Assembly (NCBI RefSeq): GCF_011009555.1
Contig: NZ_QXHD01000004.1
Coordinates: forward strand, 5,451,035 to 5,515,034
DNA length: 64,000 bases
Source: Adonisia turfae CCMR0081
GTDB lineage: Bacteria > Cyanobacteriota > Cyanobacteriia > Phormidesmidales > Phormidesmidaceae
Direction: 5' to 3'
Shown one piece after another: positions 17,037 to 26,178 of this stretch (position 1 is the stretch's first letter; every line of letters begins with the position of its first letter). Under the pieces are notes generated by a model, which worked only from the letters and a program-made list of their open reading frames with translations, was not told where the DNA came from and did not search any database. A program made the translations under genes and the position numbers.

Positions 17037-17720
17037 CGACAGTGTGCCAATGGCTTCTACGAGTTGAGTAGCTTGATGTTGGATCGCTTTCCAGTCTTGA
17101 TGCCGCACATGGTTTGCCCTAAATAATCCACTGGAAATTCCCACTGCTGTTGCACCAGCTGATAAGAGGTCAGTGGCATTCTCTGGGGTCACGCCCCCAG
17201 ACGGAATCAATGGAATATGTCCGAGGGGGCCTTGTATACATTCCAGATATGTGGCTTCCCCCAAGGCTTTGATGGGAAACACTTTGACGCTTGTGGCCCC
17301 TAATTCCCAAGCCGTTAAAATTTCAGTTGGGGTCATGGCTCCTGCCACGGTAGGGATATGCACCGTACGGCCATGGCTAAGCAAGGCTATCGATGTATGG
17401 GGGCTAAAGCAGAATTGTGCGCCAGTTGCGATCGCAACCCGCAAATCCTCTTCTGTCAAAATTGTCCCCACCCCTACAGTGCAGTGGGGTAACGCCTTTT
17501 GAATGGCCTGGAGCAACGCCACAGGCTGATAGCTATTCCAAGTAACTTCGAGTAGATGGATGCCTCCTTCAGCAGCAGCCATTGCCATATTTAGACCGCT
17601 TTCAACTGTCTCAGCCCTAATAACAGCAATGGCGCGATGGGTTTGGAGTGTCTGCAGCCAACGCTGCTGGTATTCAACAAGAGGTTGCACATGAGGCGGG
17701 GCTGAATGTAATGCAGTCAT
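16977..17720 (-). CDS. eda: KDPG/KHG aldolase
   Basis: 247 codons, ATG start. It is a class I aldolase that cleaves 2-keto-3-deoxy-6-phosphogluconate to pyruvate and glyceraldehyde 3-phosphate (Entner-Doudoroff pathway) or 4-hydroxy-2-oxoglutarate to pyruvate and glyoxylate. The Schiff-base lysine is Lys146 in TSVKVFP; the catalytic Glu58 is in LLEVTWNS; GVGTIL (83-88) and the phosphate loop PSGGV are intact. The last 25 residues or so extend past the usual end, and they overlap ycf20 antisense. The extension has no recognisable domain and may reflect a lost stop codon. Cytosolic, single gene. Confidence 0.92.
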   Translation of the reverse strand: MTALHSAPPHVQPLVEYQQRWLQTLQTHRAIAVIRAETVESGLNMAMAAAEGGIHLLEVTWNSYQPVALLQAIQKALPHCTVGVGTILTEEDLRVAIATGAQFCFSPHTSIALLSHGRTVHIPTVAGAMTPTEILTAWELGATSVKVFPIKALGEATYLECIQGPLGHIPLIPSGGVTPENATDLLSAGATAVGISSGLFRANHVRHQDWKAIQHQATQLVEAIGTLSLTTEFKGLNKKTINHAQLK

Positions 17721-17883
17721 AACCTGAGGGGCTTAGTGTTAAGCCTATTTTGCAAGCGTCAATCATATCTGCTTGTACCTCTTAGGCTTTTAGACCAATT
17801 TGCAATACGGAAATTGTCGCTTTTCTAAGTACTGCTAACGATTCAACACGGCATGTAACAAAAATAAAATCCTCTCCAACACA

Positions 17884-17918
17884 ACAAAAAGCCGCAGGGG
17901 TAGCCTGCGGCTTTTAAA
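17884..17918. terminator. Bidirectional terminator between eda promoter side and ftsH end
   Basis: A perfect eight-pair GCCGCAGG / CCTGCGGC stem with a five-base loop is flanked by A and T tracts on both sides (AAAAAGCC...GGCTTTT). It follows ftsH in the minus direction by about 60 bases. Confidence 0.88.
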
Positions 17919-17974
17919 TATCAAACTCCTCAGGAGTAAGACTAAGAAACGCTAACTAAAAATCTACTAGACCT

Positions 17975-19819
17975 CTAGGCAATGCTTGCCATGCTGACAT
18001 TGTTGTCAATCAGCAGTCTCTGTAGTTCGTCAGAATCAACTGTTTCCTTGTCTACTAGCATGTCAGCTAGCTGATCAAGAACCTTGCGGTTCTCAACTAG
18101 GACTTGCTTAGCGCGGCTGTAGGCAACGTCTACAAGACTACGAACTTCCGCATCAATCACAGCAGCTGTTTCCTCAGAGAAATCGCGCTCAGTGGCAATG
18201 TCACGCCCTAAGAAAGGATTACCTTGTTGGCGACCTAGGGCAACTGGACCTAGTTTTTCGCTCATACCAAAGCGAGTCACCATCTGACGAGCCACGCGAG
18301 CTACCTGTTGTAGGTCATTAGAAGCACCGGTCGTAACTTCTTCATCGCCGAAGACAATTTCCTCAGCAAGACGACCACCCAGGGCCACAGCCATCTGGTT
18401 TTTCAGATAAGAACGGGAGTATAGACCGGACTCTAGACGCTCTTCACTCGGAGTAAACCAAGTCAAACCACCGGCTTGACCACGGGGAATAATGCTGATC
18501 TTTTGCACGGGGTCATAGTCTGGCATCAGGGCACCCACCAGGGCATGACCTGCTTCGTGGTAAGCAACTAGGGACTTGCGCTTCTCGCTCATTACCCGAT
18601 CTTTCTTCTCAGGACCGGCCAAGACGCGATCAATCGCATCGTTAACTTCATCCATGGAGATTTCGGTCAGATTGCGGCGAGCTGCCAAAATAGCGGCTTC
18701 GTTTAGCAAGTTAGACAGATCAGCACCGGTAAACCCAGGTGTCCGACGGGCAATCTTCTCTAGATCAACGTCCTTGCTAAAGGTCTTCCCACGGGAGTGA
18801 ACCTTCAGGATTTCTAAACGACCGGAGTAATCAGGACGGTCAACCACCACCTGACGGTCAAAACGACCAGGACGTAATAGAGCCGCATCCAATACGTCAG
18901 GACGGTTAGTAGCCGCAATGATGATGATGCCAGTGTTGCCCTCAAAACCATCCATCTCGGTGAGTAGCTGGTTTAGGGTTTGCTCACGCTCGTCATTACC
19001 ACCGCCGAGGCCAGCACCACGCTGACGACCAACCGCGTCAATCTCGTCAATAAATACGATGCAAGGAGCGTTGGTCTTAGCTTGCTCAAACAGATCGCGA
19101 ACACGGGAAGCACCCACACCCACAAACATCTCTACAAACTCAGAACCAGAGATAGAGAAGAACGGTACACCAGCTTCTCCAGCAACGGCCTTAGCTAGCA
19201 GTGTCTTACCGGTACCAGGAGGACCCACTAGCAATACGCCCTTGGGAATCTTGGCACCAACCGCCGTAAAGCGGTCGGCATTCTTTAAGAAATCAACCAC
19301 CTCAGTAAGTTCAAGTTTGGCCTGGTCGATGCCAGCCACATCACCAAAGGTGACTTGGGTCTGAGGCTCCATCTGTACGCGAGCCTTTGATTTACCAAAG
19401 TTCATCGCTTGGCTACCAGGGCCATTTTGAGCACGTCGTAGTACAAAGAACAGCACTACGAGCAGCAAGATGGGGATAAGTAATGTGCTGAGTACTTGCA
19501 GCAACCGATTTTCCTCAGCTTGACGCTGAACTTCAATATCCACAGAGTTCTCAGTGAGGATATCAACAAGGCCAGGGTCGCTGGGTAAGTTAACCACAAT
19601 CCGACGCTCTTCACCTGTTGGATCAGGGAAACGAGCCTGGGTTCGATCGGCGCTAATGTAAACTTTCTCAATGGCACCGCTCTCAACTTGGTTGATAAAA
19701 CGGCTGTAACGCCATGCATCGGTTTCAATACGAGGTTGTTCAAAAAATGCGGTAGCTAGTGCGATGACGACAACTACCAATAACACGTAGAGTCCTGCGT
19801 TTCTCCAGCGCTTATTCAC
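17975..19819 (-). CDS. ftsH: ATP-dependent zinc metalloprotease FtsH
   Basis: 614 codons, ATG start with a GGAGG-type site upstream (AGGAGGCTTACTCCC). Two N-terminal membrane spans (about 9-26 and 108-127) enclose a lumenal domain. The AAA module has Walker A GPPGTGKT (199-206), Walker B IVFIDEID (254-261), and the second region of homology ending RPGRFDRQ (316-323). The protease has HEAGH (421-425). It pulls damaged membrane proteins, notably photosystem II D1, out of the thylakoid and degrades them. Cyanobacteria carry four copies; the N-terminus [11 protein letters not shown] resembles, from memory, the Synechocystis FtsH3 (slr1604) type, which pairs with FtsH1 or FtsH2. Paralogue assignment is inference. 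Confidence 0.97.
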   Translation of the reverse strand: MNKRWRNAGLYVLLVVVVIALATAFFEQPRIETDAWRYSRFINQVESGAIEKVYISADRTQARFPDPTGEERRIVVNLPSDPGLVDILTENSVDIEVQRQAEENRLLQVLSTLLIPILLLVVLFFVLRRAQNGPGSQAMNFGKSKARVQMEPQTQVTFGDVAGIDQAKLELTEVVDFLKNADRFTAVGAKIPKGVLLVGPPGTGKTLLAKAVAGEAGVPFFSISGSEFVEMFVGVGASRVRDLFEQAKTNAPCIVFIDEIDAVGRQRGAGLGGGNDEREQTLNQLLTEMDGFEGNTGIIIIAATNRPDVLDAALLRPGRFDRQVVVDRPDYSGRLEILKVHSRGKTFSKDVDLEKIARRTPGFTGADLSNLLNEAAILAARRNLTEISMDEVNDAIDRVLAGPEKKDRVMSEKRKSLVAYHEAGHALVGALMPDYDPVQKISIIPRGQAGGLTWFTPSEERLESGLYSRSYLKNQMAVALGGRLAEEIVFGDEEVTTGASNDLQQVARVARQMVTRFGMSEKLGPVALGRQQGNPFLGRDIATERDFSEETAAVIDAEVRSLVDVAYSRAKQVLVENRKVLDQLADMLVDKETVDSDELQRLLIDNNVSMASIA

Positions 19820-19937
19820 AGGGAGTAAGCCTCCTAAAGTTTTTAATTGTCAGCGATTTCAGCGAGCTCGCCTATGCTGATCTGAGATTTATTAACTTAT
19901 GTTAACGCATTTCAGGATTCTGCATAGCCTACTCCGC

Positions 19938-20753
19938 TCAGCAGTTGTGCTCGCACATCGAAGGCCTGTAAAACATTTGTTTGAGGGCTGTTAGACCTTC
20001 GTGGGTAGAACTATAGTTTAGTTTAATATTCCCAGACAGAACTGTGTGGATCGGTAAAAGCTCTACCACACAATTGCTGTAGGCTAAACATTCAAACTGG
20101 TTCACTCTACTTCCGGTCCAAGGGATGTGGGAAATGACCTGATTCTTTAAAGCTTTAATCAATCGGGCTCGGCTAATGCCTGGCAGTAGGCCGGAGTTCA
20201 GGGGCGGCGTGTACCATTTGCCATTGCTGTATCCCCATAAGTTACCTGTGCTGGTTTCCAGCCATTCTCCAGTGGGTGCAATCAAAATGGCATCGCGAGC
20301 TCCATGGCCCTTGGCGGCTTGCATCGCCAACCAGCAAGGTAGATAATTGCTGGTTTTGTGTCCTGGCAAACTGCGCTGATATTTAGGCTCTGCGGCAATC
20401 CAGGCCGTTACTCCTTCTTGCTGTTGCTGTTCTAGATTGAGCGGGAGGTGGCGACCTGTGATCAGTTCACGGCCATCGGCAAGAATAGTCAGTCTTAGCA
20501 CTGGATAGTCTGTGAGCAATGCTTGACAGCCTGTAGTGGTGCGTTGCCAGTCTGGTTGGGGCCAGGTAAAGAAATGGAGTGATTGGGCGATGCGATCACA
20601 ATGCCAATCCCATGCTGTCAACGGATGCGTCAAGCTATTCTCATAAATCCGCATCGTCGTAAATACGCTGGCTCCATACGCCAACGCCGGATCGCTAACC
20701 ATAATCTTTATCTGGTCATCCTTATATAGCTGACCTGCAAACCAATAAGTCAT
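19938..20753 (-). CDS. pabC: Class IV aminotransferase, probably aminodeoxychorismate lyase
   Basis: 271 codons, ATG start. The fold-type IV PLP signature is visible: LAYGASVFTTMRI (24-36), the PLP lysine Lys133 in LPGHKTSNYLPC, and ETSTGNLWG (166-174). Class IV includes branched-chain aminotransferase, D-alanine aminotransferase and 4-amino-4-deoxychorismate lyase; the length and HKTSNYL lysine context are closest to the lyase, which makes 4-aminobenzoate for folate. Specificity is the least certain part. It is divergent from the hydrolase gene at 20862 with a 108-base spacer. The enzyme is cytosolic. Confidence 0.8.
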   Translation of the reverse strand: MTYWFAGQLYKDDQIKIMVSDPALAYGASVFTTMRIYENSLTHPLTAWDWHCDRIAQSLHFFTWPQPDWQRTTTGCQALLTDYPVLRLTILADGRELITGRHLPLNLEQQQQEGVTAWIAAEPKYQRSLPGHKTSNYLPCWLAMQAAKGHGARDAILIAPTGEWLETSTGNLWGYSNGKWYTPPLNSGLLPGISRARLIKALKNQVISHIPWTGSRVNQFECLAYSNCVVELLPIHTVLSGNIKLNYSSTHEGLTALKQMFYRPSMCEHNC

Positions 20754-20861
20754 CTGTTAGGCTTCTCAGAAAACTCAGGAGCAAATTAGAATCCTCTGAA
20801 ATTCGCTCCAAAGCGTGTTCCGATCTTAGAAGATGAAAACGATAGCCACAGGGGATAACGG

Positions 20862-21683
20862 GTGCAAAAATCAACGGTTCAGCTCGGTCAATATGAAGCA
20901 GCTTACATAGAGTATGGTGTCCAGGATAATCCGGTGTTGCTATTTCTCCATGGTTTTCTTGGCGAAAGTAGCCTGTGGCGTTTGCTCATGGAGCGGTTGG
21001 CTGACCGCTATCGCTGTATTGCGCTGGATCTACTTGGCTTTGGTCGTTCTTCTAAACCCAAGCTTAAGTACACCATTTGGCATCAAACGGCGTTTGTGAG
21101 TGAGTTTATTGCTGCCTTAAAGCTCACCAATGTCACCCTCATTGGCCATTCCTATGGGGGGTGGACCAGTTCTGCCTTGGCGATTGAGCAGGCCGACACT
21201 AATGCATCTTTGCTGGAGTATCTTATTCTGATTGCTCCGGCTGGCATTCGCGATGACAGTTTTGTCGGTCGCTACAATTATATGCGTCCGATTTTGTGGG
21301 AAACACCCGTGGTGGATTGGGTGCTTACTGGTCTGAAACCCCTTGCCAAAGTTCTCGGGCAGCAAAAGACCTATGACCAGGTAGCCATGGCTCGGCGCGA
21401 ATTTGGCAAACAGCCTGTCGCTAAGTCCTTTATCGTTGACCGTCTACGACCGGAGGATGCCATTGATACCGTAGAAAAAGGCATTCATAAGATTGCTGTG
21501 CCGACCTTAGTCATTGCTGGTGCCCAGGATACGACGATCCCCCTATGGCATTGTGAAACCTACGGTCATGGAGTGCCGGGTGCCGAATTTGAGGTATTAC
21601 CCGAGGCCGATCATGATTTGATTCGGACGGATTGTGATCAAATTTCTAATCTGATCGCATTATTTTTAACCCCATCGTTGTAG
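20862..21683 (+). CDS. Alpha/beta-fold hydrolase
   Basis: 273 codons from GTG 20862, after GGGGATAACGG. The alpha/beta hydrolase pattern is complete: oxyanion HGF in LLFLHGFLGES (26-36), nucleophile Ser97 in GHSYGG, an acid Asp in VIAGAQDTTIPL and the catalytic His in EADHDLIRTD. The cap region carries the long ARREFGK segment seen in cyanobacterial and plant chloroplast hydrolases. No signal peptide. Substrate unknown: ester, amide or C-C bond hydrolysis are all possible. Its last three codons and stop lie inside a 42-base near-perfect palindrome, so the terminator begins within the gene. Confidence 0.88.
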   Translation: MQKSTVQLGQYEAAYIEYGVQDNPVLLFLHGFLGESSLWRLLMERLADRYRCIALDLLGFGRSSKPKLKYTIWHQTAFVSEFIAALKLTNVTLIGHSYGGWTSSALAIEQADTNASLLEYLILIAPAGIRDDSFVGRYNYMRPILWETPVVDWVLTGLKPLAKVLGQQKTYDQVAMARREFGKQPVAKSFIVDRLRPEDAIDTVEKGIHKIAVPTLVIAGAQDTTIPLWHCETYGHGVPGAEFEVLPEADHDLIRTDCDQISNLIALFLTPSL

Positions 21684-21714
21684 AGACGTTCCATGGAACG
21701 TTTCTACAACGATG
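21673..21714. repeat. 42-bp near-perfect palindrome, likely terminator, of a type common in cyanobacteria
   Basis: Two 21-base arms meet at TTCCA/TGGAA with one G/A difference (a G-U pair in RNA). It starts inside the last codons of the hydrolase gene and lies between it and the convergent cax gene. The core GTAGAGACGTTCCATGGAACG resembles palindromes I recall as repeated in many cyanobacterial genomes, so this may be a mobile or selected hairpin that now also stops transcription. Confidence 0.7.
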
Positions 21715-21748
21715 AATGGTCCCCAACGGGCCTACGATGAATAGCCAT

Positions 21749-22843
21749 TTAACCAATTCCTTCAATCATGGGATGGAAAAAGAACGCAAGACCAATGATG
21801 GTGTAAGTTGCCAGCAACAACGTCCCCTCTAACCAGTTAGAACTCCCATCACTGCTAATAGAGTTAGCAATCAAAATTGATACAGCTACGGCGATCAGTT
21901 GGAAATTATTAAAGTCCAGATCCATCGGCTGACCCATAAGCCATCCAGCAATGACCAGCACTGGAGCTACAAATAGAGCGATCTGCATACTGGACCCCAC
22001 GGCCACCGACAGCGATAAATCCATCTTATTTTTCAAAGCGACAGTCACAGCAGTGGCATGCTCGGCCGCATTGCCAATGATGGGCAGCAAAATGACGCCT
22101 GTAAAGAGTTCGGACAAGCCTAGTTGTTTAGTGGCAACCTCTAGGGAGCCTACTAACCACTCGGACTCTATAGCGACTACCAAGGTGGCGGCCAACAGCA
22201 CCCCAATCCAAAGCGGGAGGTTCGGCGCTTCGTGATGCTCTTCTTCCGCTCCTTCCTCTTCCGCTGTGCCCACATCATAGAGATAGGCGTGGGTTTTCAT
22301 GGAAAACAGCAGCGTGAGGCCATAAACCAGAATCAACACAATAGCTACGGCAACAGAGAGACGCTGTAGCGTTGGCTCCGTGATGGAGGGTGAGGTAAAG
22401 TCCACTGCTGTCGGCAATAAAATTGCGATTACCGCTAAATTCATCGACGATGCGTTCATGCGGGCAATTACTGGCTGGAAGTCCTGTTCCTTAAACTTGA
22501 TGCCTCCCAGCAGCATCGATAGTCCCATCACCAGCAGCAGGTTACCGATAATTGAGCCGGTAATACTAGATTTAACGACGTTAATTAACCCGGCGTTGAG
22601 CGCAATCAGGGCAATAATCAGCTCTGTTGCATTCCCAAAGGTGGCATTGAGTAAACCACCCAGGGAAGGCCCCACAACCACAGCGATTTCCTCAGTAGCT
22701 TGGCCCATCCAGCCCGCTAACGGAATGATGGCAATCGCCGCTGTGACAAAAACTGCCAGTTCACCCCAGCCAAGGAAATGGGCAGATGCGGAAATAGGAA
22801 CAAATATAAGTAGACCGAAGAAAATTAAATTTTTGATTGACAT
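21749..22843 (-). CDS. cax: Calcium/proton exchanger (CaCA family)
   Basis: About 364 codons from ATG 22843; a longer reading from TTG 22912 adds 23 residues of no family character. Eleven or so membrane helices in two halves. Each half has the alpha-repeat motif: GNATELIIALIAL in the first and GNAAEHATAVTVAL in the second, whose Glu residues bind the ion. Between the halves is an acidic cytosolic loop (EEEGAEEEHHEA). It exchanges cytosolic Ca2+ for H+ at the plasma or thylakoid membrane and supports calcium and alkaline or salt tolerance. Convergent with the hydrolase gene. Confidence 0.95.
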   Translation of the reverse strand: MSIKNLIFFGLLIFVPISASAHFLGWGELAVFVTAAIAIIPLAGWMGQATEEIAVVVGPSLGGLLNATFGNATELIIALIALNAGLINVVKSSITGSIIGNLLLVMGLSMLLGGIKFKEQDFQPVIARMNASSMNLAVIAILLPTAVDFTSPSITEPTLQRLSVAVAIVLILVYGLTLLFSMKTHAYLYDVGTAEEEGAEEEHHEAPNLPLWIGVLLAATLVVAIESEWLVGSLEVATKQLGLSELFTGVILLPIIGNAAEHATAVTVALKNKMDLSLSVAVGSSMQIALFVAPVLVIAGWLMGQPMDLDFNNFQLIAVAVSILIANSISSDGSSNWLEGTLLLATYTIIGLAFFFHPMIEGIG

Positions 22844-23042
22844 GGAGGCTTTAACACATCGTTTAGGTCGAGGATTGAATTGAGGGACGCGTTCAATTGG
22901 AGAAATGCTCAAATTTAGGCATTTCTCTAAAGGAACTGAACTGTTGCTCTAATCCTAGATATTTCAGCACCATCAGATTACCCAAAGGAGTGACAAGTGA
23001 GGGAATAATTCCAACTATTCTTGGAATGAACTTTACGAGTTG

Positions 23043-23111
23043 TGCAGGTATCTGAAGACCTGCATCATTACGGCATTAGATTGAGTACTGGTGTTGAGTA
23101 CTAATCTAATG
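23043..23111. promoter_or_regulatory. Two tandem hairpins upstream of the EEP-family gene
   Basis: TGCAGGT-N8-ACCTGCA (23043-23064) is followed after nine bases by CATTAGATT-N20-AATCTAATG (23074-23111), whose loop also repeats GAGTACT/GAGTACT. The second stem ends eight bases before the ATG at 23120. In the transcript it would sit across the ribosome-binding region (GAGGGTG). Possible operator or translational control; function inferred. Confidence 0.5.
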
Positions 23112-23119
23112 AGGGTGCC

Positions 23120-24112
23120 ATGGTGTGGAAGTGGAAGCTGATTCTGGCAATTTTGGGTTCGTTGGCACTGGTCTTGGTCGTGTTCTATTGTTGGGCCACC
23201 TCTGGTAGCTATCCTCGCGATAAATATACAGAAATCCTCACCTATGACGTTGAGGCTGCTGCTGCCAAAGAAAACACATTGTCCCTGGTGTCTTACAACA
23301 TTGGTTATTTGTCGGGCTTGACGAATCAAGAGGCGGTGGAACGGCCTAAGAGTCTATTTGATGGGCACTTAGAGAGTGCGATCTCCACACTTCGCTCCCT
23401 AAATCCTGACATCATCGCTTTCCAAGAAATTGATATCGCCTCTAAACGCTCCTACAACGTTAATCAGCTGGATGCCCTTGCTAACGCCCTGGGGTTGGCT
23501 AATGCCGGTCTGGCCATTAACTGGAATAAAAACTATGTACCTTTTCCCTATTGGCCCATATCAGCCCACTTCGGCAAAATCGTCTCAGGTCAGGCTGTAT
23601 TGAGTCGCTACCCGATTGTGGAAAATAATCGGATTGTGCTCGAAAAAGTAGCCAGTCGTCCGTTTTTCTACAATGCTGTCTATTTGGATCGCTTAGCTCA
23701 GGTTACCCAAGTCGACATTAATGGTCGTGCTCTGATTGTCATTAATGTGCACCTGGAAGCGTTTGATAACCCGACCCGATTTAATCAAACCCATGCCGTA
23801 CGACAAATGGCTGAAACCTATGCCAAGGAGTATCCTGTGTTGCTAGTAGGTGACTTTAACAGTGCGGTCAATCGACCTGAGGAAGGGGAGCGGTCGATTG
23901 AGGTGTTGGCAGAGTCTGGTGCATTTTCATCGGCGCTTCCTCGAGAGCAATGGCCTGACCAACCGACCTTCCCATCTGAACCACCTGAACATAAGCTGGA
24001 TTATTTGTTCTATACCCCAGAATCGATTGAGCTGACGGCAACCCGTGTGATACCAGAAGTGGGAACGGCTTCGGATCACTTGCCATTGATGATGACGTTT
24101 ACGCTGAAATAA
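23120..24112 (+). CDS. Endonuclease/exonuclease/phosphatase-family protein, membrane-anchored
   Basis: 330 codons, ATG start. A single N-terminal hydrophobic segment (about 6-28) acts as an uncleaved anchor or signal. The EEP (DNase I-like) fold follows: LVSYNIGYL with the metal-adjacent Asn, DIIAFQEID (metal Glu), INVHLEAFDN, LLVGDFNS (the catalytic Asp-x-Asn), KLDYLFYTP and ASDHLPLM (catalytic Asp-His near the C-terminus). Substrates of the fold range from DNA to phosphoinositides and sphingomyelin. An exported, membrane-bound member more likely works on a phosphodiester outside the cytosol than on chromosomal DNA. The paired hairpins upstream are its notable feature. Confidence 0.85.
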   Translation: MVWKWKLILAILGSLALVLVVFYCWATSGSYPRDKYTEILTYDVEAAAAKENTLSLVSYNIGYLSGLTNQEAVERPKSLFDGHLESAISTLRSLNPDIIAFQEIDIASKRSYNVNQLDALANALGLANAGLAINWNKNYVPFPYWPISAHFGKIVSGQAVLSRYPIVENNRIVLEKVASRPFFYNAVYLDRLAQVTQVDINGRALIVINVHLEAFDNPTRFNQTHAVRQMAETYAKEYPVLLVGDFNSAVNRPEEGERSIEVLAESGAFSSALPREQWPDQPTFPSEPPEHKLDYLFYTPESIELTATRVIPEVGTASDHLPLMMTFTLK

Positions 24113-24200
24113 TCTGAGACGATATGGAAACTCCTGAGTTACTTCAGAAAGACAGGAGCCTCTGCTAAAACCATTTCTATTCAGACGCACATCACATCCT

Positions 24201-24911
24201 ATGGAGCAACTGAAGTATTTCCTTGGGCCTTTTGAACTATTTGCTTCAATTATTGGGGGCTCGCCATTTATTGTGGCAGGATTTTTGCTTTATAACCCAG
24301 TGGAAAGTTTGGCGGATTTGGCTCCGGTGATTCAGAGCAGTGGGACACTGGCGATCTCACTCACATTCTTATTTTTGAGCTATATCATTGGTGGGACTGT
24401 ACAAACATTGAGCTGGCGATATTTTCTGCTGCTATGCCATGTGTTTAAACAGGAATATCTGTATATGGATAGTCAGCTAAGGGAGCGAGATAAAAAACTG
24501 AAACAGGCTGAGCTAGGGAATACATCGTCACTAGACTTTGAAGATCGCTTAGTACTTCAGCTACAGCAAAAAATAGGCCTCCCTAAAAAGATGCGCTGGA
24601 TCAATGCTCGACTTAAAGCCTATCTGCGTGAAAACAATAGCCCTTCGGTTACGGCTGCAGAAATGCACACAGCTTCCCACATCATGTACCGTAATCTTTC
24701 TCTGGGATGTTTGATTCTAGGGTTTGTGAGTTTAATCAATACATTTCGTGTAAGCTCTCTAGAGCTGCTAATCGTTGCTCCATTTTTTGGCTATGTGGCC
24801 TATCTGATGTTTCGCCGTTCCGTCAGTTTCAAAAAGTGGCAAAATCGTGAACTCTTATTAGGCTTTTATTTTGCAGTTACTAAAGAAATTGTTCCTAGAG
24901 AAAGCGATTAG
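24201..24911 (+). CDS. Four-span membrane protein of unknown function
   Basis: 236 codons, ATG start. Hydrophobic segments are near 12-31, 48-70, 168-188 and 192-210. The middle 100 residues are charged and helical (REEDKK-like, LQLQQKIGLPKKMRW), so the protein looks like two helical hairpins joined by a cytosolic coiled region. No motif that I recognise. It follows the EEP-family gene by 88 bases on the same strand and may be its partner; tsaB follows 75 bases later. Confidence 0.6.
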   Translation: MEQLKYFLGPFELFASIIGGSPFIVAGFLLYNPVESLADLAPVIQSSGTLAISLTFLFLSYIIGGTVQTLSWRYFLLLCHVFKQEYLYMDSQLRERDKKLKQAELGNTSSLDFEDRLVLQLQQKIGLPKKMRWINARLKAYLRENNSPSVTAAEMHTASHIMYRNLSLGCLILGFVSLINTFRVSSLELLIVAPFFGYVAYLMFRRSVSFKKWQNRELLLGFYFAVTKEIVPRESD

Positions 24912-24986
24912 CATACGTCATGCTGCCGATGCCCACTTCTGAGACAACGGTTCCCTCAAGACGATTTGTAGAAAATTTCGAAAGAC

Positions 24987-25643
24987 ATGTTAGGTCTGGC
25001 ACTTCATACCTCTACCCCTGAACTGGGTTTAGCCATCAGTGATTTTGAAACGATCCATCGTCAGCAAACTTGGCAGCTAGGTCGTGACTTATCCAGCCAA
25101 CTTCATGCGTTACTTCAAGGGTTTTTGCCCCCCCAGCGCTGGCAAGAGCTGACGTTTATTGCTGTATGCATTGGACCTGGTGGTTTTACGGGTACCCGGA
25201 TTGGTGTGGCAACTGCCCGAACGTTGGCACAGCAGTTAGATATTCCCCTATTGGGTATTTCTGCTTTGGCTGCTGTTGCCCACCATCGAGTCACCGCGTC
25301 GGGCCCACCCTCGGAGTCCATAGTGGAAACTCACAAAACAGCTACTGATCTGGCTATTACGATGCCTGCTAAACGAGGGGCTGTGTATGGTGCGGTTTAC
25401 CACTGGACTGGAGAAAGTCTGACCTTAAAGCTAGAAGATACGGTGCTGAGCGCAAGTGATTGGAACCTGAAGCAATCCCACTGGTCTCAACCCCTGGTAA
25501 AAATAGTCCTAGATTCAGGTGTTGGCCTGGCCGAAACAACCTCGTCCTTGTTACAGCTTGGCTATGAGCGTCTGCAAAGGGAGAAGATATCGGACTGGCG
25601 ACAGGTCATTCCGTTTTACGGTCAACATCCAGTAACTGTTTGA
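24987..25643 (+). CDS. tsaB: tRNA threonylcarbamoyladenosine biosynthesis protein TsaB
   Basis: 218 codons, ATG start. It is an ASKHA-fold protein: LALHTSTPELGLAI (4-17) is the phosphate-1 strand and GPGGFTGTRIGVATARTLA (about 64-82) is the conserved TsaB/TsaD dimer motif. With TsaD, TsaC and TsaE it makes the t6A37 modification of ANN-decoding tRNAs. TsaB has no catalytic site of its own; it holds TsaD. The length is usual for the family. Its end lies 15 bases from the convergent small membrane protein gene. Confidence 0.93.
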   Translation: MLGLALHTSTPELGLAISDFETIHRQQTWQLGRDLSSQLHALLQGFLPPQRWQELTFIAVCIGPGGFTGTRIGVATARTLAQQLDIPLLGISALAAVAHHRVTASGPPSESIVETHKTATDLAITMPAKRGAVYGAVYHWTGESLTLKLEDTVLSASDWNLKQSHWSQPLVKIVLDSGVGLAETTSSLLQLGYERLQREKISDWRQVIPFYGQHPVTV

Positions 25644-25657
25644 AGCTGTTTGAGAGG

Positions 25658-25993
25658 TTAGTCTTGATTGGCTTGACCGTCGCGGCGACCCAACTCATAT
25701 ACGCCGCTGCCTATGCAGGTGATAATGCCAACGCTTACGGTCCAGCTACGACCCATGCTGATATCTAGTAAATAGTTGCAAAGACCGCCAGTGACGACAA
25801 ACGGCACAATACTCATGACTGATGCATAGAGTTCTGCTGGCCCAGTAGAGGATGTTGTGTCAGCGGATGCTAACCAGCCCATAGCCTGTTGTTCTAGAGC
25901 CTCAACCAAACGAAGGACCAGGGGCGAAAACATCAGATAGAGGGCCAAAGCCCATAAAAAAACTCCAGAAATCCAGACTGGATCAAGAATCAT
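25658..25993 (-). CDS. Small membrane protein, unknown
   Basis: 111 codons, ATG start. Three hydrophobic stretches (about 7-30, 57-75, 80-98) are visible, and a short polar loop (ASADTTSSTG) lies between the first two. The C-terminus is charged (RRDGQANQD). It is a type often found beside tsaB in cyanobacteria, as far as I recall, but I cannot name the family. Single gene, convergent with tsaB. Confidence 0.6.
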   Translation of the reverse strand: MILDPVWISGVFLWALALYLMFSPLVLRLVEALEQQAMGWLASADTTSSTGPAELYASVMSIVPFVVTGGLCNYLLDISMGRSWTVSVGIITCIGSGVYELGRRDGQANQD

Positions 25994-26178
25994 TGGATAA
26001 AGAAAATTATTAACACTGAGTTCTGCGATGAACGAGGCTGTGAACTTCTAGGTTGAAAAATTGCGAAGAATCTTCAAAAATGTTCACTCTCTATAAATTA
26101 GGCTAAATGATTTGATGCGTTCTGTCGTCTTTGTTGCCTTATCTTGGACCGTTAGAGCCAGAAGTTTAGTGGGTTTAT

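Noticed and set aside
22380-22883. 167-codon plus-strand frame inside cax
   Set aside because: Antisense of membrane-helix codons; no start signal or motif.
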